Source: Brochothrix thermosphacta DSM 20171 = FSL F6-1036
Lineage (GTDB): Bacteria; Bacillota; Bacilli; Lactobacillales; Listeriaceae
DNA length: 64,000 nt
Direction: 5' to 3'
Assembly: GCF_036884295.1 (NCBI RefSeq)
Contig: NZ_CP145608.1
Location: 1,054,001-1,118,000, forward strand
The translations under genes were made by a program, and so were the position numbers. Position 1 is the stretch's first letter. Each line of letters starts with the position of its first letter. The notes beneath the pieces were generated by a model, which saw nothing but the letters and a program-made list of their open reading frames with translations, was not told the origin of the DNA and made no database searches. Positions 34,620 through 45,792 of this stretch are shown here, one piece after another.

Positions 34620-35426
34620 ATGGCGGATAATAAATTATTAGTCAAACCAAAAAAAGGACAAGTCGTTCATGAAGTGAATGAAACTAATTCAGAGCTCTCT
34701 TATGTGAGTTTGAAAGTTTTAGAGCTAGAAGTTAACGAAGCCTATATCGAAACATTAAAAGACAAAGAGTGCTGTATTGTAGCCCTTACAGGTCAAATAA
34801 CAGTGACTGAAGGTGATAATAAGTTTGAGAATATCGGCACGCGTCACTCAGTATTTGAAAAAATACCGACAGATAGTGTTTATGTCTCAAACGGCCGTCA
34901 ATTTGGAATCCGTGCAGATAGCGAGGCAAAAGTTGTCCTCGCTTATGCACCATCTGCAAAACAGTTGCCCACTACGCTCATCTCTGCAGCGGATAATACA
35001 GTTGAACATCGCGGGAAATATGCGAATAAGCGTATGGTACACAATATATTGCCTGATTCTGTCACGACAGCAAATAGCTTACTAGTCGTAGAGGTTTACA
35101 CAGAGGCTGGTAATTGGTCGAGCTATCCACCACATAAGCATGATCAGGATAATCTGCCAGAAGAATCGTTACTTGAAGAAACGTATTATCATGAAATGAA
35201 CCCACCACAAGGCTTTGTCTTCCAACGCGTTTATACTGACGATCGTTCAATTGATGAGACGATGACGGTAGAAAATGGTGATGTGGTCATTGTTCCTGCT
35301 GGTTATCATCCAGTTGCGGTACCCGATGGTTACACTTCTTACTATTTAAATGTAATGGCTGGGCCAACAAAAAAATGGCAATTCCACAATGATAAACCAC
35401 ATGAATGGATTTTAACAAGAGATTAA
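34620..35426 (+). CDS. iolB: 5-deoxy-glucuronate isomerase
   Basis: A 268-residue double-stranded beta-helix (cupin) isomerase turning 5-deoxy-glucuronate into 2-deoxy-5-keto-gluconate. The metal-binding cluster NWSSYPPHKHDQDNLPEESL near residue 165 and YHEMNPPQGFVFQRVYTDD are diagnostic, and VPAGYHPV supplies another histidine. ATG 34620 is taken because GAGGAG lies 9 bases upstream, and the GTG at 34611 overlaps that site. It lies 15 bases after iolA. Confidence 0.95.
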   Translation: MADNKLLVKPKKGQVVHEVNETNSELSYVSLKVLELEVNEAYIETLKDKECCIVALTGQITVTEGDNKFENIGTRHSVFEKIPTDSVYVSNGRQFGIRADSEAKVVLAYAPSAKQLPTTLISAADNTVEHRGKYANKRMVHNILPDSVTTANSLLVVEVYTEAGNWSSYPPHKHDQDNLPEESLLEETYYHEMNPPQGFVFQRVYTDDRSIDETMTVENGDVVIVPAGYHPVAVPDGYTSYYLNVMAGPTKKWQFHNDKPHEWILTRD

Positions 35427-35447
35427 TATAAAGGAGTGTTGAAGAGA

Positions 35448-36425
35448 ATGCTGATTAAAACGGATGATACTAAAAAATATGATTTAATTGCAGTGGGACG
35501 AGCGTGTATTGATTTGAACGCTGTAGAATTTAACCGTCCAATGGAAGAAACAATGACTTTTGCAAAATATGTGGGTGGCTCTCCAGCTAACGTCGCTATC
35601 GGTTTAGCCAAACTAGGTTTAAAACCAGGCTTTATTGGAAAATTAGCAGATGACCAACACGGTCGTTTTATTAAAACGTACATGACAGCTGCAGGTGTTG
35701 ATATGGAAGAAACTGTTCTAGATACAGCAGGTCATAAAACGGGATTGGCTTTTACAGAAATTAAAAGTCCATCAGAATGCAGTATCTTAATGTATCGAGA
35801 TGAAGTAGCTGATTTATATCTTGAAGCAAGTGAAGTGGACGAAGCGTATATTAAACAAGCACGCTTATTATTGGTCTCAGGGACAGCGTTATCAATGAGC
35901 CCATCACGTGAAGCGATATTGACAGCAGTAGCCTATGCCAAAAAGAATGATGTACCCGTTGTGTTTGAATTAGATTACCGTCCTTATACATGGCAATCAT
36001 TAGAAGATACGGCTGTTTATTATAGCTTAGTTGCAAATCAAGCAGATATCATCATCGGAACACGTGATGAATTTGATCGTCTAGAGAATAAAGAAGGGGG
36101 TAAGAACGAAGAAACGATTGCTGCATTATTCCAACATAGCGCACAATTAATTGTCATTAAGCATGGTGTAGAAGGATCGTATGCTTACACCAAAGCAGGT
36201 GATGTCTATAATGGTAAAGCTTATAAAACAAAAGTTCTTAAAACATTTGGTGCGGGTGATTCCTATGCAGCTGCATTTATATATGCCGTTCTGGCTGGAA
36301 AATCAATCGAAACAGCATTGAAATATGGTAGCGCATCGGCTTCAATCGTTGTGAGTAAACACAGTTCCTCTGATGCTATGCCTGATGTTGCGGCAATCGA
36401 AGCATTGATTCAAAGTCACGAATAA
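35448..36425 (+). CDS. iolC: 5-dehydro-2-deoxygluconokinase
   Basis: A 325-residue PfkB-family kinase phosphorylating 2-deoxy-5-keto-gluconate at C6. It shows the N-terminal PfkB region (ICVGRACIDLN-like, VGRACIDLN near residue 14, YVGGSPANVAIGLAKLG near 45) and the C-terminal catalytic signature TFGAGDSYAAAFIYA near residue 268 with its aspartate base. ATG 35448 follows AAGGAGTGTTGAAGAG. Its product is both the aldolase substrate and, in Bacillus, the inducer of IolR. Confidence 0.95.
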   Translation: MLIKTDDTKKYDLIAVGRACIDLNAVEFNRPMEETMTFAKYVGGSPANVAIGLAKLGLKPGFIGKLADDQHGRFIKTYMTAAGVDMEETVLDTAGHKTGLAFTEIKSPSECSILMYRDEVADLYLEASEVDEAYIKQARLLLVSGTALSMSPSREAILTAVAYAKKNDVPVVFELDYRPYTWQSLEDTAVYYSLVANQADIIIGTRDEFDRLENKEGGKNEETIAALFQHSAQLIVIKHGVEGSYAYTKAGDVYNGKAYKTKVLKTFGAGDSYAAAFIYAVLAGKSIETALKYGSASASIVVSKHSSSDAMPDVAAIEALIQSHE

Positions 36426-36440
36426 CAAGGAGGTACATAA

Positions 36441-38348
36441 ATGGAAACGATTCGTTTAACGACATCACAAGCGTTGGTGAAATTTTTAAATCAACAATAT
36501 ATTGAAATTGATGGTATTGAAACGCCCTATGTTGAAGGTGTTTTTAATATCTTTGGGCATGGTAACGTGGTGGGGATTGGTCAGGCTTTGCAAGAATCTC
36601 CGGGTCATCTGAAAGTGTATCAAGGTAAAAATGAGCAAGGCATGGCGCATGCGGCAATGGCCTATAGTAAGCAATTGAATCGTCGTAAAATCTTTGCAGT
36701 AACAGCCTCTGCAGGCCCGGGTTCGGCTAACATGGTAACAGCAGCAGCGACAGCGTTTGCTAATAATATACCCATGTTACTCTTGCCTGCTGATACTTTC
36801 GCTACACGTCAGCCTGATCCGGTTTTACAACAATTGGAACATGAGACAAGTTATGCGATTACGACGAATGATGCTTTTCCAGCGGTATCGCGCTATTTCG
36901 ATCGTATTCAGCGTCCTGAGCAACTGATGAGTAGTTTGTTGCGAGCGTTTGAAGTGATGACAAATCCAGCAACAGCAGGTCCTGCAACTCTTTGTATCTC
37001 GCAAGACACTGAGGGAGAAGCGTATGACTATGATGTGAACTTCTTCCAAAAGAGAGTGCATTATATCAACCGTCAAGTCCCTACGACACGTGAAATTGAA
37101 GGTGCTATTCAACGCATTCAACAGAGCCAACGTCCTGTTATTATCGTAGGTGGTGGTGCTCGCTATTCTGAAGCGGCAGAGATATTAAAAGCATTATCGC
37201 TTAAACATAATATCCCATTGGTAGAAACACAGGCAGGGAAATCAACTGTCACCAGTGCGTTTGAGAATAATTTGGGAGGTACCGGCATATTGGGTACTTC
37301 AGCAGCAAATCAGGTGATTTCAGAAACAGATTTAATTATTGGGGTGGGTACGCGTTATACTGATTTCACCACATCATCAAAGACGGCATTTGATGAGAAG
37401 ACAGCTTTTTTAAATATAAATATTAATCGTATGCAAACCTATAAATTAGAAGCGTTTCAAGTGGTCGCAGATGCGCGTGCTGGCTTAGAAGCAATTGCTA
37501 ATGGATTAGGTGATTATACAACAACATATGGCGAAGACTTTCGTAATTATAAAGCGAAGTGGAATGTTGAGCGTGAGCGATTAGCCAACGTTAAATTTAA
37601 CCGTGAAGCGTTTACGCCTGAGATAAAAAATCAATTTGATCAAACAATCATGAACGAATACGCCGATGTGCTAAAGACGGAATTCACACAAACGGCAGCT
37701 TTGATAACGGCGAATGAAACGGTGAAACCAGACAGCATTGTCATTGGTTCAGCAGGCTCATTGCCAGGTGATTTACAACGCCTCTGGAATACAACAGTAC
37801 CTCATACATATAATCTAGAGTATGGTTATTCGTGCATGGGGTATGAAGTCGCAGGTGCATTAGGCGCAAAATTAGCAGCACCTGAACAAGAGGTTTACGC
37901 AGCGCTTGGAGATGGTAGTTTCTTAATGCTCCACACGGAGTTGGTTACGGCTTTACAATACAATAAAAAAATTAATCTATTATTATTTGATAACGCTGGT
38001 TATGGCTGTATTAACAACTTGCAGATGGAACACGGAAGTGACAGCTACCACTGTGAGTTACGTGATAATAACAACACGATCATGAACATTAACTACGCTA
38101 AAGTAGCCGAAGGTTATGGCGCTAAAGGTTATACCGTCAGTACGAAAGAAGAATTAGTAGCCGCAATCAAAGATGCAGAAAAACAAACAGTTTCAACTGT
38201 CATTGAAATTAAAGTATTGCCAAAAACCATGTCAGATGGTTACGATGCTTGGTGGCATGTGGGTGTATCAGAAGTGTCGGATAAAGCGAGTGTTTTAGCA
38301 GCGAATACGACAAAAGAAGAAAAATTACAGCAGGCTAAAAAATACTAG
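36441..38348 (+). CDS. iolD: 3D-(3,5/4)-trihydroxycyclohexane-1,2-dione hydrolase
   Basis: A 635-residue thiamine-diphosphate enzyme that opens the diketo-inositol ring to 5-deoxy-glucuronate. The N-terminal half has the activating Glu region [17 protein letters not shown], and the C-terminal half the ThDP/Mg motif [21 protein letters not shown] with [13 protein letters not shown] 36441 follows ACAAGGAGGTAC. It is 15 bases after iolC and 11 before iolE. It shares fold and motif layout with AlsS encoded at 49237. Confidence 0.95.
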   Translation: METIRLTTSQALVKFLNQQYIEIDGIETPYVEGVFNIFGHGNVVGIGQALQESPGHLKVYQGKNEQGMAHAAMAYSKQLNRRKIFAVTASAGPGSANMVTAAATAFANNIPMLLLPADTFATRQPDPVLQQLEHETSYAITTNDAFPAVSRYFDRIQRPEQLMSSLLRAFEVMTNPATAGPATLCISQDTEGEAYDYDVNFFQKRVHYINRQVPTTREIEGAIQRIQQSQRPVIIVGGGARYSEAAEILKALSLKHNIPLVETQAGKSTVTSAFENNLGGTGILGTSAANQVISETDLIIGVGTRYTDFTTSSKTAFDEKTAFLNININRMQTYKLEAFQVVADARAGLEAIANGLGDYTTTYGEDFRNYKAKWNVERERLANVKFNREAFTPEIKNQFDQTIMNEYADVLKTEFTQTAALITANETVKPDSIVIGSAGSLPGDLQRLWNTTVPHTYNLEYGYSCMGYEVAGALGAKLAAPEQEVYAALGDGSFLMLHTELVTALQYNKKINLLLFDNAGYGCINNLQMEHGSDSYHCELRDNNNTIMNINYAKVAEGYGAKGYTVSTKEELVAAIKDAEKQTVSTVIEIKVLPKTMSDGYDAWWHVGVSEVSDKASVLAANTTKEEKLQQAKKY

Positions 38349-38359
38349 GAGGTTCCATA

Positions 38360-39241
38360 ATGACAATTAACTGGGGAATCGCGCCGATTGGTTGGCGAAA
38401 TGATGATATACCTGAAATTGGTAAAGATAATAATTTGCAACAGCTTTTAAGTGATATCGTTGTTGCTAATTTTGAAGGGACAGAAGTGGGCGGCTTCTTC
38501 CCAGACGCTGAAACACTCAACAAAGAGTTGGCGTTACGTGATTTGAAAATTGCTGGGCAATGGTTCAGCAGTTTCATTATCCGTGATGGCATACAAAAAG
38601 TTGAAAGCGCATTCAAAGAACACTGCGAGTATTTGCGAACAGTTAATGCTGCCGTAGCGGTAGTTTCAGAGCAAACGCACAGTATTCAAGCATTAGGAAA
38701 TAATGTATTTACAGAGAAACCCACTTTTACGGATGAAGAATGGGATGTATTAACAACAGGACTTGATCGTTTGGGAGAGATTGCAACAACTTACGACCTG
38801 AAACTTGTTTATCATCATCATATGGGGACAGGTGTACAGACCGCTGAAGAAGTGACGCGGTTATTAAATCAAACAACACCAGAAAAAGTGCATTTATTAT
38901 ACGACTCAGGTCATATTTTTGTATCCGATGGTGATTACCTCACGTTGTTTGATGAACATGTTGATCGTATTGCACATATTCATTTTAAGGACGTGCGTGC
39001 TGACGTTTTAGAAATTTGTAAAGCAGATGGAAAATCATTTTTAAATTCTTTTCTAGAGGGAATGTTTACCGTACCAGGCGATGGTATCATTGATTTCACG
39101 CAAATCTATGCTCGCATAAAAGCAGCGGGCTATAGTGGATGGATTGTGATTGAAGCAGAGCAAGATCCAGCAAAAGCAAATCCGTTAGAATATGCGTTAA
39201 AAGCGCGTCGTTATATTGATGATAAACTGTTGGAAAACTAA
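38360..39241 (+). CDS. iolE: inosose dehydratase
   Basis: A 293-residue TIM-barrel of the AP-endonuclease-2/xylose-isomerase-like family, dehydrating scyllo-inosose to the diketone used by IolD. It opens [19 protein letters not shown], and the metal-binding residues are expected in [35 protein letters not shown] and [13 protein letters not shown] 38360 follows TAGGAGGTTCC. It is the fifth gene of the operon, standing 22 bases before the transporter. Confidence 0.95.
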   Translation: MTINWGIAPIGWRNDDIPEIGKDNNLQQLLSDIVVANFEGTEVGGFFPDAETLNKELALRDLKIAGQWFSSFIIRDGIQKVESAFKEHCEYLRTVNAAVAVVSEQTHSIQALGNNVFTEKPTFTDEEWDVLTTGLDRLGEIATTYDLKLVYHHHMGTGVQTAEEVTRLLNQTTPEKVHLLYDSGHIFVSDGDYLTLFDEHVDRIAHIHFKDVRADVLEICKADGKSFLNSFLEGMFTVPGDGIIDFTQIYARIKAAGYSGWIVIEAEQDPAKANPLEYALKARRYIDDKLLEN

Positions 39242-39263
39242 CCCAATCTAGGAGGTTTTTGTG

Positions 39264-40673
39264 ATGAGTGCAGACGGTAAGATGATGAAGCAGCAACGGT
39301 CACCCAAGAAAAAATTAAGTCTGGTGACATGGATTTCAACTTTTGGTGGGCTATTATTCGGTTACGATACAGGCGTTGTGAATGGAGCCTTGCCTTACAT
39401 GGCAGCTTCTGATCAACTAAATCTTACACCTGTAACTGAAGGATTAGTAGCGAGTTCTTTAACTTTTGGTGCCGCTTTTGGTGCGATTATCGGGGGGCAA
39501 TTCTCTGATAAAAAAGGACGCCGTAAATTAATTATGTACTTAGCAGTTATGTTTTTTATTGCAACAATTGGTTGTTCCATTGCACCGAATATTGAAGTGA
39601 TGGTTATCAGTCGTGTATTGCTTGGTTTAGCAGTCGGTGGTGCTTCAGTTACTGTACCAGCTTATCTGTCAGAGATGTCGCCAGCCAATCGACGTGGACG
39701 TATGGTCACCATGAATGAATTGATGATTGTTACAGGGCAGTTAATGGCCTTCACGTTTAATGCGATTTTAGCGACAACGTTTGGTGACGTCAGCCACATT
39801 TGGCGTTACATGTTAGTGATTGCGACACTTCCAGCTGTGATTTTATGGTTTGGGATGTTAGTGATGCCAGAAAGCCCACGTTGGCTAGCTTCAAAAGGCC
39901 GGTTTGGTGAAGCGTTAGCGGTGTTGCTACAAGTGCGTGAGAAAGAAGAGGCGCACGAAGAGATTGAAGAGATTAAGCAGCATTTAGAAGAAGAAGACGC
40001 TATCCAAAAAGCACGTTGGAAAGATTTATCAATTCCATGGATACGCCGAATTGTTTTTATCGGTATCGGTATTGCCGTTGTGCAACAAATCACTGGAGTT
40101 AACTCGATTATGTACTACGGAACCCAAATTTTGAAAAATGCTGGTTTCGGAACACAAGCGGCCATTGTGGGTAACATTGCAAATGGGGTCATCTCTGTAG
40201 CCGCAACCTTTGTTGGTATTTGGTTATTAGGTAAAATTGGTCGACGCCCCATGTTAACCATTGGTTTAATTGGAACGACCTCCGCACTGACATTGATTGG
40301 TATATTTTCATATGTACTCGAAGGATCAGCGGCACTGCCATACGTCGTCTTATCGCTCACAGTTACGTTTTTAGCTTTCCAACAAGGTGCTATTTCACCA
40401 GTCACCTGGTTAATGTTATCTGAAATCTTCCCCTTGAAATTAAGAGGCTTGGGAATGGGTGTAACAGTCTTCTGTTTATGGATTACCAACTTCTTAGTCG
40501 GTTTTTCATTCCCGATTTTACTGGATGCTTTTGGATTGTCAAACACGTTCTTCATGTTTGCGGTTCTGGGTATAGGGGCTATCATCTTTGTACGAAAAGT
40601 ATTGCCAGAGACAAAAGGTTATTCATTAGAGCAATTAGAATATTTCTTCAAAAATCATGTGAAATTCAAATAA
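39264..40673 (+). CDS. iolT: myo-inositol MFS transporter
   Basis: A 469-residue sugar porter with 12 hydrophobic segments. It carries FGGLLFGYDTGVVNGALPYM near residue 25, GGQFSDKKGRRK (motif A), VPESPRW-like MPESPRWLASKGR near 205, QQITGVNSIMYY near 275 and the end PETKGYSLEQLE. These are the standard sugar-transporter signatures. Location between iolE and iolG makes inositol:proton symport the likely job. ATG 39264 follows GGAGGTTTTT, and a GTG at 39261 is adjacent. A small hairpin (TAGAACATTTTGTTCTA) lies in the 65-base gap before iolG. Confidence 0.92.
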   Translation: MSADGKMMKQQRSPKKKLSLVTWISTFGGLLFGYDTGVVNGALPYMAASDQLNLTPVTEGLVASSLTFGAAFGAIIGGQFSDKKGRRKLIMYLAVMFFIATIGCSIAPNIEVMVISRVLLGLAVGGASVTVPAYLSEMSPANRRGRMVTMNELMIVTGQLMAFTFNAILATTFGDVSHIWRYMLVIATLPAVILWFGMLVMPESPRWLASKGRFGEALAVLLQVREKEEAHEEIEEIKQHLEEEDAIQKARWKDLSIPWIRRIVFIGIGIAVVQQITGVNSIMYYGTQILKNAGFGTQAAIVGNIANGVISVAATFVGIWLLGKIGRRPMLTIGLIGTTSALTLIGIFSYVLEGSAALPYVVLSLTVTFLAFQQGAISPVTWLMLSEIFPLKLRGLGMGVTVFCLWITNFLVGFSFPILLDAFGLSNTFFMFAVLGIGAIIFVRKVLPETKGYSLEQLEYFFKNHVKFK

Positions 40674-40711
40674 AAAGGAAAAATGGCTTTCCTTAGAACA
40701 TTTTGTTCTAG

Positions 40712-41752
<1,041 letters not shown>

Positions 41753-41778
41753 AAATTAAGCTTATTGGAGGGTGACTG

Positions 41779-42654
41779 ATGAAATTAGCATTTGATCCAA
41801 GTATGTATCGCGACAATATAAGCATAGAAGATATGATTTATAAAACAGCAGATTTAGGTTATAAATACATTGAAATGAGTCCGCGTGAAGATTTTATTCC
41901 TTTTTACAAATATCCTAAAGTAGACAAGGCAAAAATACAATCCATTAAACGTTGTTTACGTGATACGGGATTAGAAATATCTTCATTACTACCTGTTCAG
42001 TATTGGGCAGGTCCAGATGAATCAGCCCGTCAATCGGCCGTTCGAAACTGGAAACGAGCGATTGAAATTGCAGTGGAGCTAGATGTTGATTTAATGAACA
42101 GTGAATTCAGTGGTTCTAAATATCAACCCGTTGAATGTGAAGCGAAATTTATCCAATCAATGGATGAGTTGATGCCGGTGTTTGAAAAAGAGGGGATACG
42201 TTTGAATCTACAGGCACATCCCTATGATTTCATTGAAACAAATACAGGTGCGATTGATATGATTCGTGCATTAGATAAAGATTGGATTAAACTGGTATAT
42301 TCAATTCCTCACGCCTATTTTTATGATGATGGTATTGGCGATGTAGGTAAACATTTAGATGACGCGGGTGATTTGCTTGACCAAGTGCTATTTGCGGATA
42401 CGTATAACCATAAGGCAGCTTATGGTTTACGCTATATTGTCAACCCGCCAGATGCAAAAGTAACCGTGCACCAACACTTAAATATTGGTGAGGGTGAAAT
42501 TGATTTTGATACTATTTTTCGTAAACTAAGAGAAACGAAATTTGATGGTATTGCGACAAATGCTGTATTTGCTTGGGCAGATCAACCAAAAGCATCAAGT
42601 GATTTTATGATTAAAGCAATGAAAGACGGTTTACGCGGTCTCGATATACGTTAA
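41779..42654 (+). CDS. iolH: IolH-like sugar phosphate isomerase/epimerase
   Basis: A 291-residue TIM-barrel protein resembling Bacillus IolH, starting [20 protein letters not shown]. Possible metal ligands include the Glu in [10 protein letters not shown], the His in [10 protein letters not shown], and [15 protein letters not shown] near residue 235. ATG 41779 follows TTGGAGGGTGAC, 26 bases after iolG. The biochemical role of IolH is not well established, and an isomerase or epimerase step on an inositol stereoisomer or inosose is the usual suggestion. Confidence 0.85.
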   Translation: MKLAFDPSMYRDNISIEDMIYKTADLGYKYIEMSPREDFIPFYKYPKVDKAKIQSIKRCLRDTGLEISSLLPVQYWAGPDESARQSAVRNWKRAIEIAVELDVDLMNSEFSGSKYQPVECEAKFIQSMDELMPVFEKEGIRLNLQAHPYDFIETNTGAIDMIRALDKDWIKLVYSIPHAYFYDDGIGDVGKHLDDAGDLLDQVLFADTYNHKAAYGLRYIVNPPDAKVTVHQHLNIGEGEIDFDTIFRKLRETKFDGIATNAVFAWADQPKASSDFMIKAMKDGLRGLDIR

Positions 42655-42667
42655 GGAGGATGAGAAA

Positions 42668-43498
42668 ATGAAGTTAGCATTCAATCAGGCAACGACACTA
42701 GAAAATTCAACGCTCGAAAAAGATTTAGAACTCTGTGAACAACAAGGTTATGACTATATCGAGATACGGACGATGGATAAATTACCTGAGTATCTGGAAA
42801 CGAATACGATGGCAGACTTAAAAAACTTTTTTGACACACATCAGCTTAAGCCGTTGGCATTAAATGCGTTGGTCTTTTTTAATAACCGTGATGAAGAGGG
42901 GCATCAAGAAATTATCCAAGAATTCAAAGCGATGTTAGTTACAGCTCAGGAGCTTAATGTGCCTTATATCGTGGCGGTGCCATTGGTTACAAAAACTAAA
43001 TTTCACAAACAAACGATTCAACAAGATTGTGTTGCTGTATTACGCGAAATGTCTGACTTAGCAAAAGCTAGTGGTGTTAAAATTGCGCTTGAATTTGTTG
43101 GTCATCCTGAATGTACAGTCAATACGTTTGGTCAAGCGTACGATATTATTGAGGCAGTAGATCGTGAGAATGTTGGTGTAGTCTTTGATTGTTTCCATTT
43201 CCATGCAATGGGCTCTAATATCGCTGATTTGGAACGGGCAAAAGGCGATAAAATTTTCATATTACATATGGATGATACCGAAGACTTTCCAATTGGTTTT
43301 TTAACAGATGATGACCGTGTTTGGCCAGGGCATGGCGCTATCGATTTAGAGACACATCTGAAAACACTGCGTAAAATCGGTTTTAAAGGAGTCGCATCAG
43401 TCGAATTATTCCGTCCGGAATATTATCAAATGTCTGCTGAAGAAGTGATTAGGAAAGCAAAAGATACCACTCGCGAAGTATTGCAGGCATATTATTAA
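42668..43498 (+). CDS. iolI: inosose isomerase
   Basis: A 276-residue TIM-barrel. It is closely similar to what I remember of Bacillus IolI: MKLAFNQATTLENSTLEKDL at the start, YDYIEIRTMDKLPEYL, LNALVFFNNRDEEGH, LEFVGHPECTVNTF with metal-binding Glu/His, DCFHFHAMGSN and VSVELFRPEYY. It isomerises 2-keto-myo-inositol and 1-keto-D-chiro-inositol, widening the pathway to D-chiro-inositol. ATG 42668 follows AAGGAGGATGAG, 13 bases after iolH. Confidence 0.93.
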   Translation: MKLAFNQATTLENSTLEKDLELCEQQGYDYIEIRTMDKLPEYLETNTMADLKNFFDTHQLKPLALNALVFFNNRDEEGHQEIIQEFKAMLVTAQELNVPYIVAVPLVTKTKFHKQTIQQDCVAVLREMSDLAKASGVKIALEFVGHPECTVNTFGQAYDIIEAVDRENVGVVFDCFHFHAMGSNIADLERAKGDKIFILHMDDTEDFPIGFLTDDDRVWPGHGAIDLETHLKTLRKIGFKGVASVELFRPEYYQMSAEEVIRKAKDTTREVLQAYY

Positions 43499-43537
43499 AC
43501 TGAGGCATCTTGATGCTCAGAGAAAGGTGGGGCTTTA

Positions 43538-44392
43538 ATGACAATTGTTAATATGAAGGCGATGTTGAATCATGCCTTGGAGAATGAATACGCTGTGCCA
43601 CAGTTTAATTTAAATGGGTTACCGTGGGCAAAAGCATTTTTAAAAAGTGCACAAGCTGAGCAATCTCCGGTTATTATCGCGGCCTCTGATCGTGTTGTTG
43701 ATTTTCTTGGTGGTTTTTCAACTATCTTTGTCATGGTAAATGAATTAATGAAAGAATATAATATAACGGTACCTGTTGCTTTGCATTTGGACCATGGCCG
43801 CAGCGTTGAACGATGTAAAGCCGCGATTGATGCAGGTTTCACTTCCGTTATGATTGATGGGTCACATGCGACGATTGCTGAGAACATTGAAATGACGAAA
43901 GCGGTGACCTCATACGCGCATTCACGTGGCGTTACAGTAGAGGCTGAAGTTGGTACCGTAGGTGGTAATGAAGATGGCTTGATAGGCGGTATACAATATG
44001 CTAAATTGGAAGACTGCGTGGCATTGGTGGAAGAGACGGGTGTTGATGCATTGGCGGCGGCATTAGGTTCAGTTCATGGGCAGTATGTCGGTGAGCCGAA
44101 ACTAGGGTTTAAAGAAATGTCTGCCATTTCAGTAGCAGTAGGCATTCCGCTAGTATTGCATGGGGCATCGGGAATTCCAGAAGATCAGGTCAAGCGAGCA
44201 ATTAAGTTAGGGCATGCAAAAATTAATATTAACACGGAAAATAATATTGCTTTTGCAGAAGTGTTGCGACACATGCTGACAAAAAATCAAACGTTGTTTG
44301 ATCCACAAGCCTATTTAAATCCTGGACAAACAGCAATCGAGGTTGCTGCAATTGCAAAAATGCGAGAGTTTGGTTCAAGTGGAAAAGCATAA
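43538..44392 (+). CDS. iolJ: 6-phospho-5-dehydro-2-deoxy-D-gluconate aldolase
   Basis: A 284-residue class II aldolase of the fructose-bisphosphate aldolase family. It splits the IolC product into DHAP and malonate semialdehyde. Zinc ligands are expected in PVALHLDHGRSVERC near residue 80-94, the class II signature YVGEPKLGF lies further on, and LVLHGASGIPEDQVKRAI holds a further zinc histidine. ATG 43538 follows GAAAGGTGGGG. A small hairpin (CTGAGGCATC/TGCTCAG, 43500-43520) lies between iolI and iolJ and could tune expression. It is the last iol gene before a terminator. The general glycolytic enzyme Fba is the alternative, but context favours IolJ. Confidence 0.9.
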   Translation: MTIVNMKAMLNHALENEYAVPQFNLNGLPWAKAFLKSAQAEQSPVIIAASDRVVDFLGGFSTIFVMVNELMKEYNITVPVALHLDHGRSVERCKAAIDAGFTSVMIDGSHATIAENIEMTKAVTSYAHSRGVTVEAEVGTVGGNEDGLIGGIQYAKLEDCVALVEETGVDALAAALGSVHGQYVGEPKLGFKEMSAISVAVGIPLVLHGASGIPEDQVKRAIKLGHAKININTENNIAFAEVLRHMLTKNQTLFDPQAYLNPGQTAIEVAAIAKMREFGSSGKA

Positions 44393-44408
44393 TATGACAT
44401 GAGAAGCA

Positions 44409-44453
44409 GGAAAAGGTAACCTTGACAATGAGTTGTCGATGTTGCCTTTTTTG
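44409..44453 (+). terminator. terminator of the iol operon
   Basis: AAAAGGTAAC pairs with GTTGCCTTTTTT, enclosing a second small stem (GACAAT/GTTGTC-like). Confidence 0.75.
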
Positions 44454-44530
44454 CATTTATAATAGATGATCAACCTGTTCGTTGGAAAAATGTTAGAATA
44501 GTAAGGTGAAAAGTGGAGGGAGTTGAGTCA

Positions 44531-44995
44531 ATGGAACTGAAACAGTATACAAGTGACGATTTTATGCTTTATTACGCGTTAACGCAACATGAATCTGTCA
44601 TGCGCTATATTACAGGTAATGCCTTAAATGAGGATGAGACAGCACGTAAGTTTGACAAAGTCATGAGATACAACGAAAACAATCGAACAACAGGGCATTA
44701 CCGTGTCTATTTTGAGGGGAAATATATCGGGTATGGAAAAATCACTATATCGAATAAAGAGATTGAAGTAGGTTATATGCTGTTGCCAGCATACATTGGC
44801 CGTGGTCTTGGCAAAAAATTGTTAGCGACATTAATTGATTATGCGAAGAAAGAAGATACGGTGTATGTCATATTTGCGATTATTCAATCTGAAAATGATA
44901 TATCGCGAAACTTATTAAAGTCGTTTGGTTTTCAAACGGTCGCAGTGTATGAAGAAAATGGTACGCGGTGTGAACGTTTAGAATTAGCTAATTAA
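44531..44995 (+). CDS. GNAT-family N-acetyltransferase (RimJ/RimL-like)
   Basis: A 154-residue acyltransferase opening MELKQYTSDDFMLYYALTQ, with the acetyl-CoA site in VGYMLLPAYIGRGLGKKLLA near residue 79-98 (G-R-G-L-G-K). The RSLLKSFGF-like RNLLKSFGFQTVAVYEENG ends the domain. ATG 44531 follows GTGGAGGGAG. It stands alone between the iol terminator and another terminator. Substrate unknown: ribosomal-protein or small-amine acetylation are family options. Confidence 0.85.
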   Translation: MELKQYTSDDFMLYYALTQHESVMRYITGNALNEDETARKFDKVMRYNENNRTTGHYRVYFEGKYIGYGKITISNKEIEVGYMLLPAYIGRGLGKKLLATLIDYAKKEDTVYVIFAIIQSENDISRNLLKSFGFQTVAVYEENGTRCERLELAN

Positions 44996-45007
44996 TTGAA
45001 AACGTAG

Positions 45008-45047
45008 AAAAGGCATCAAACTCGATGAGGAGCTTGATGCCTTTTTG
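45008..45047. terminator. bidirectional terminator
   Basis: AAAAGGCATCAA pairs with TTGATGCCTTTT with T-runs on both strands. It is shared by the convergent GNAT and LysM-3D genes. Confidence 0.9.
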
Positions 45048-45052
45048 TAGCT

Positions 45053-45682
45053 TTATTTATAAACTTTAACGTTTACTGTACGGCGTCCCCAGTTATAACA
45101 TGCGTTTACTGAGTTCATATGAACATCTATTTTTTTGCCACGAATAGCGCCGCCGGTATCGCCTGCAATTGCTTCACCGTAACCTGGCACATAAACTTTA
45201 CTTCCAAGTTTAATTACTTTTGGATCAACAGCAATTACTTTTGATTTTTTTCTTAAGTCAATTCCAGTCGCAGTATAATTGCTCATGCCTCGTTGTGCGC
45301 GACTGTATGCAGATGAACTAACGCGGACCGTTTTAAGAACTTTCTTAGCAGGTGCTTTTTTCTTAACAACTTTTTTCTTAGCAGGTACTTTTTTCACTGC
45401 CTTTTTCTTAGTCGTTGTTTTTTTAGCTGCTGATTTCTTAGCAGGTAGTGTCAATACTTGACCTACGCGAATAGTATTAGCGTTTTTAATTTTATTTTTC
45501 TTTTGTAATTCAGATGCATTCACATTATGACGTTTAGCAATAAGGCTGAGTGTATCGCCACTCTTTACTTTAACGCTAGCTGCATTTACTGAAGTTGTTG
45601 GTAATAAGCCAGAAATAGCAATAGCTCCAATTAATAAGCCACTAATTATATTTTTCTTTAATCGATTATTTTTGGTTTGCAA
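45053..45682 (-). CDS. secreted LysM and 3D-domain cell-wall protein
   Basis: A 209-residue exported protein. Residues 1-34 are a signal peptide (KKNIISGLLIGAIAISGLLP, cleavage after VNAA). Residues 36-80 form one LysM peptidoglycan-binding domain (KVKSGDTLSLIAKRHNVN). Residues 81-116 are a Lys/Ala/Pro linker built of KKAPAKK-like units, and 118-209 a 3D domain (YTATGIDLRKKSKVIAVDP, AGDTGGAIRGKKIDVHM) with the conserved Asp residues of MltA/YabE-type folds. Start codon is TTG after GGGTGG. It probably cleaves or remodels peptidoglycan outside the cell. The basic linker may bind anionic wall polymers. Confidence 0.9.
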   Translation of the reverse strand: MQTKNNRLKKNIISGLLIGAIAISGLLPTTSVNAASVKVKSGDTLSLIAKRHNVNASELQKKNKIKNANTIRVGQVLTLPAKKSAAKKTTTKKKAVKKVPAKKKVVKKKAPAKKVLKTVRVSSSAYSRAQRGMSNYTATGIDLRKKSKVIAVDPKVIKLGSKVYVPGYGEAIAGDTGGAIRGKKIDVHMNSVNACYNWGRRTVNVKVYK

Positions 45683-45792
45683 TTTAAGCGACCACCCTTT
45701 TACGTATTGAATAACTATTAGTAATTATAACCATAAAAGAGTGTTGCTATGTTACAAACATGTAACGATTAAATAATAATATGAAGTCAAGC

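Noticed and set aside
40115-40585. 156-codon minus-strand open frame opposite iolT
   Set aside because: Shadow of the transporter gene, with no recognisable domain or binding site.
43538-44392. Glycolytic fructose-bisphosphate aldolase
   Set aside because: The family is the same, but placement as the last gene of a complete iol operon and the need for an IolJ step make IolJ the better call.
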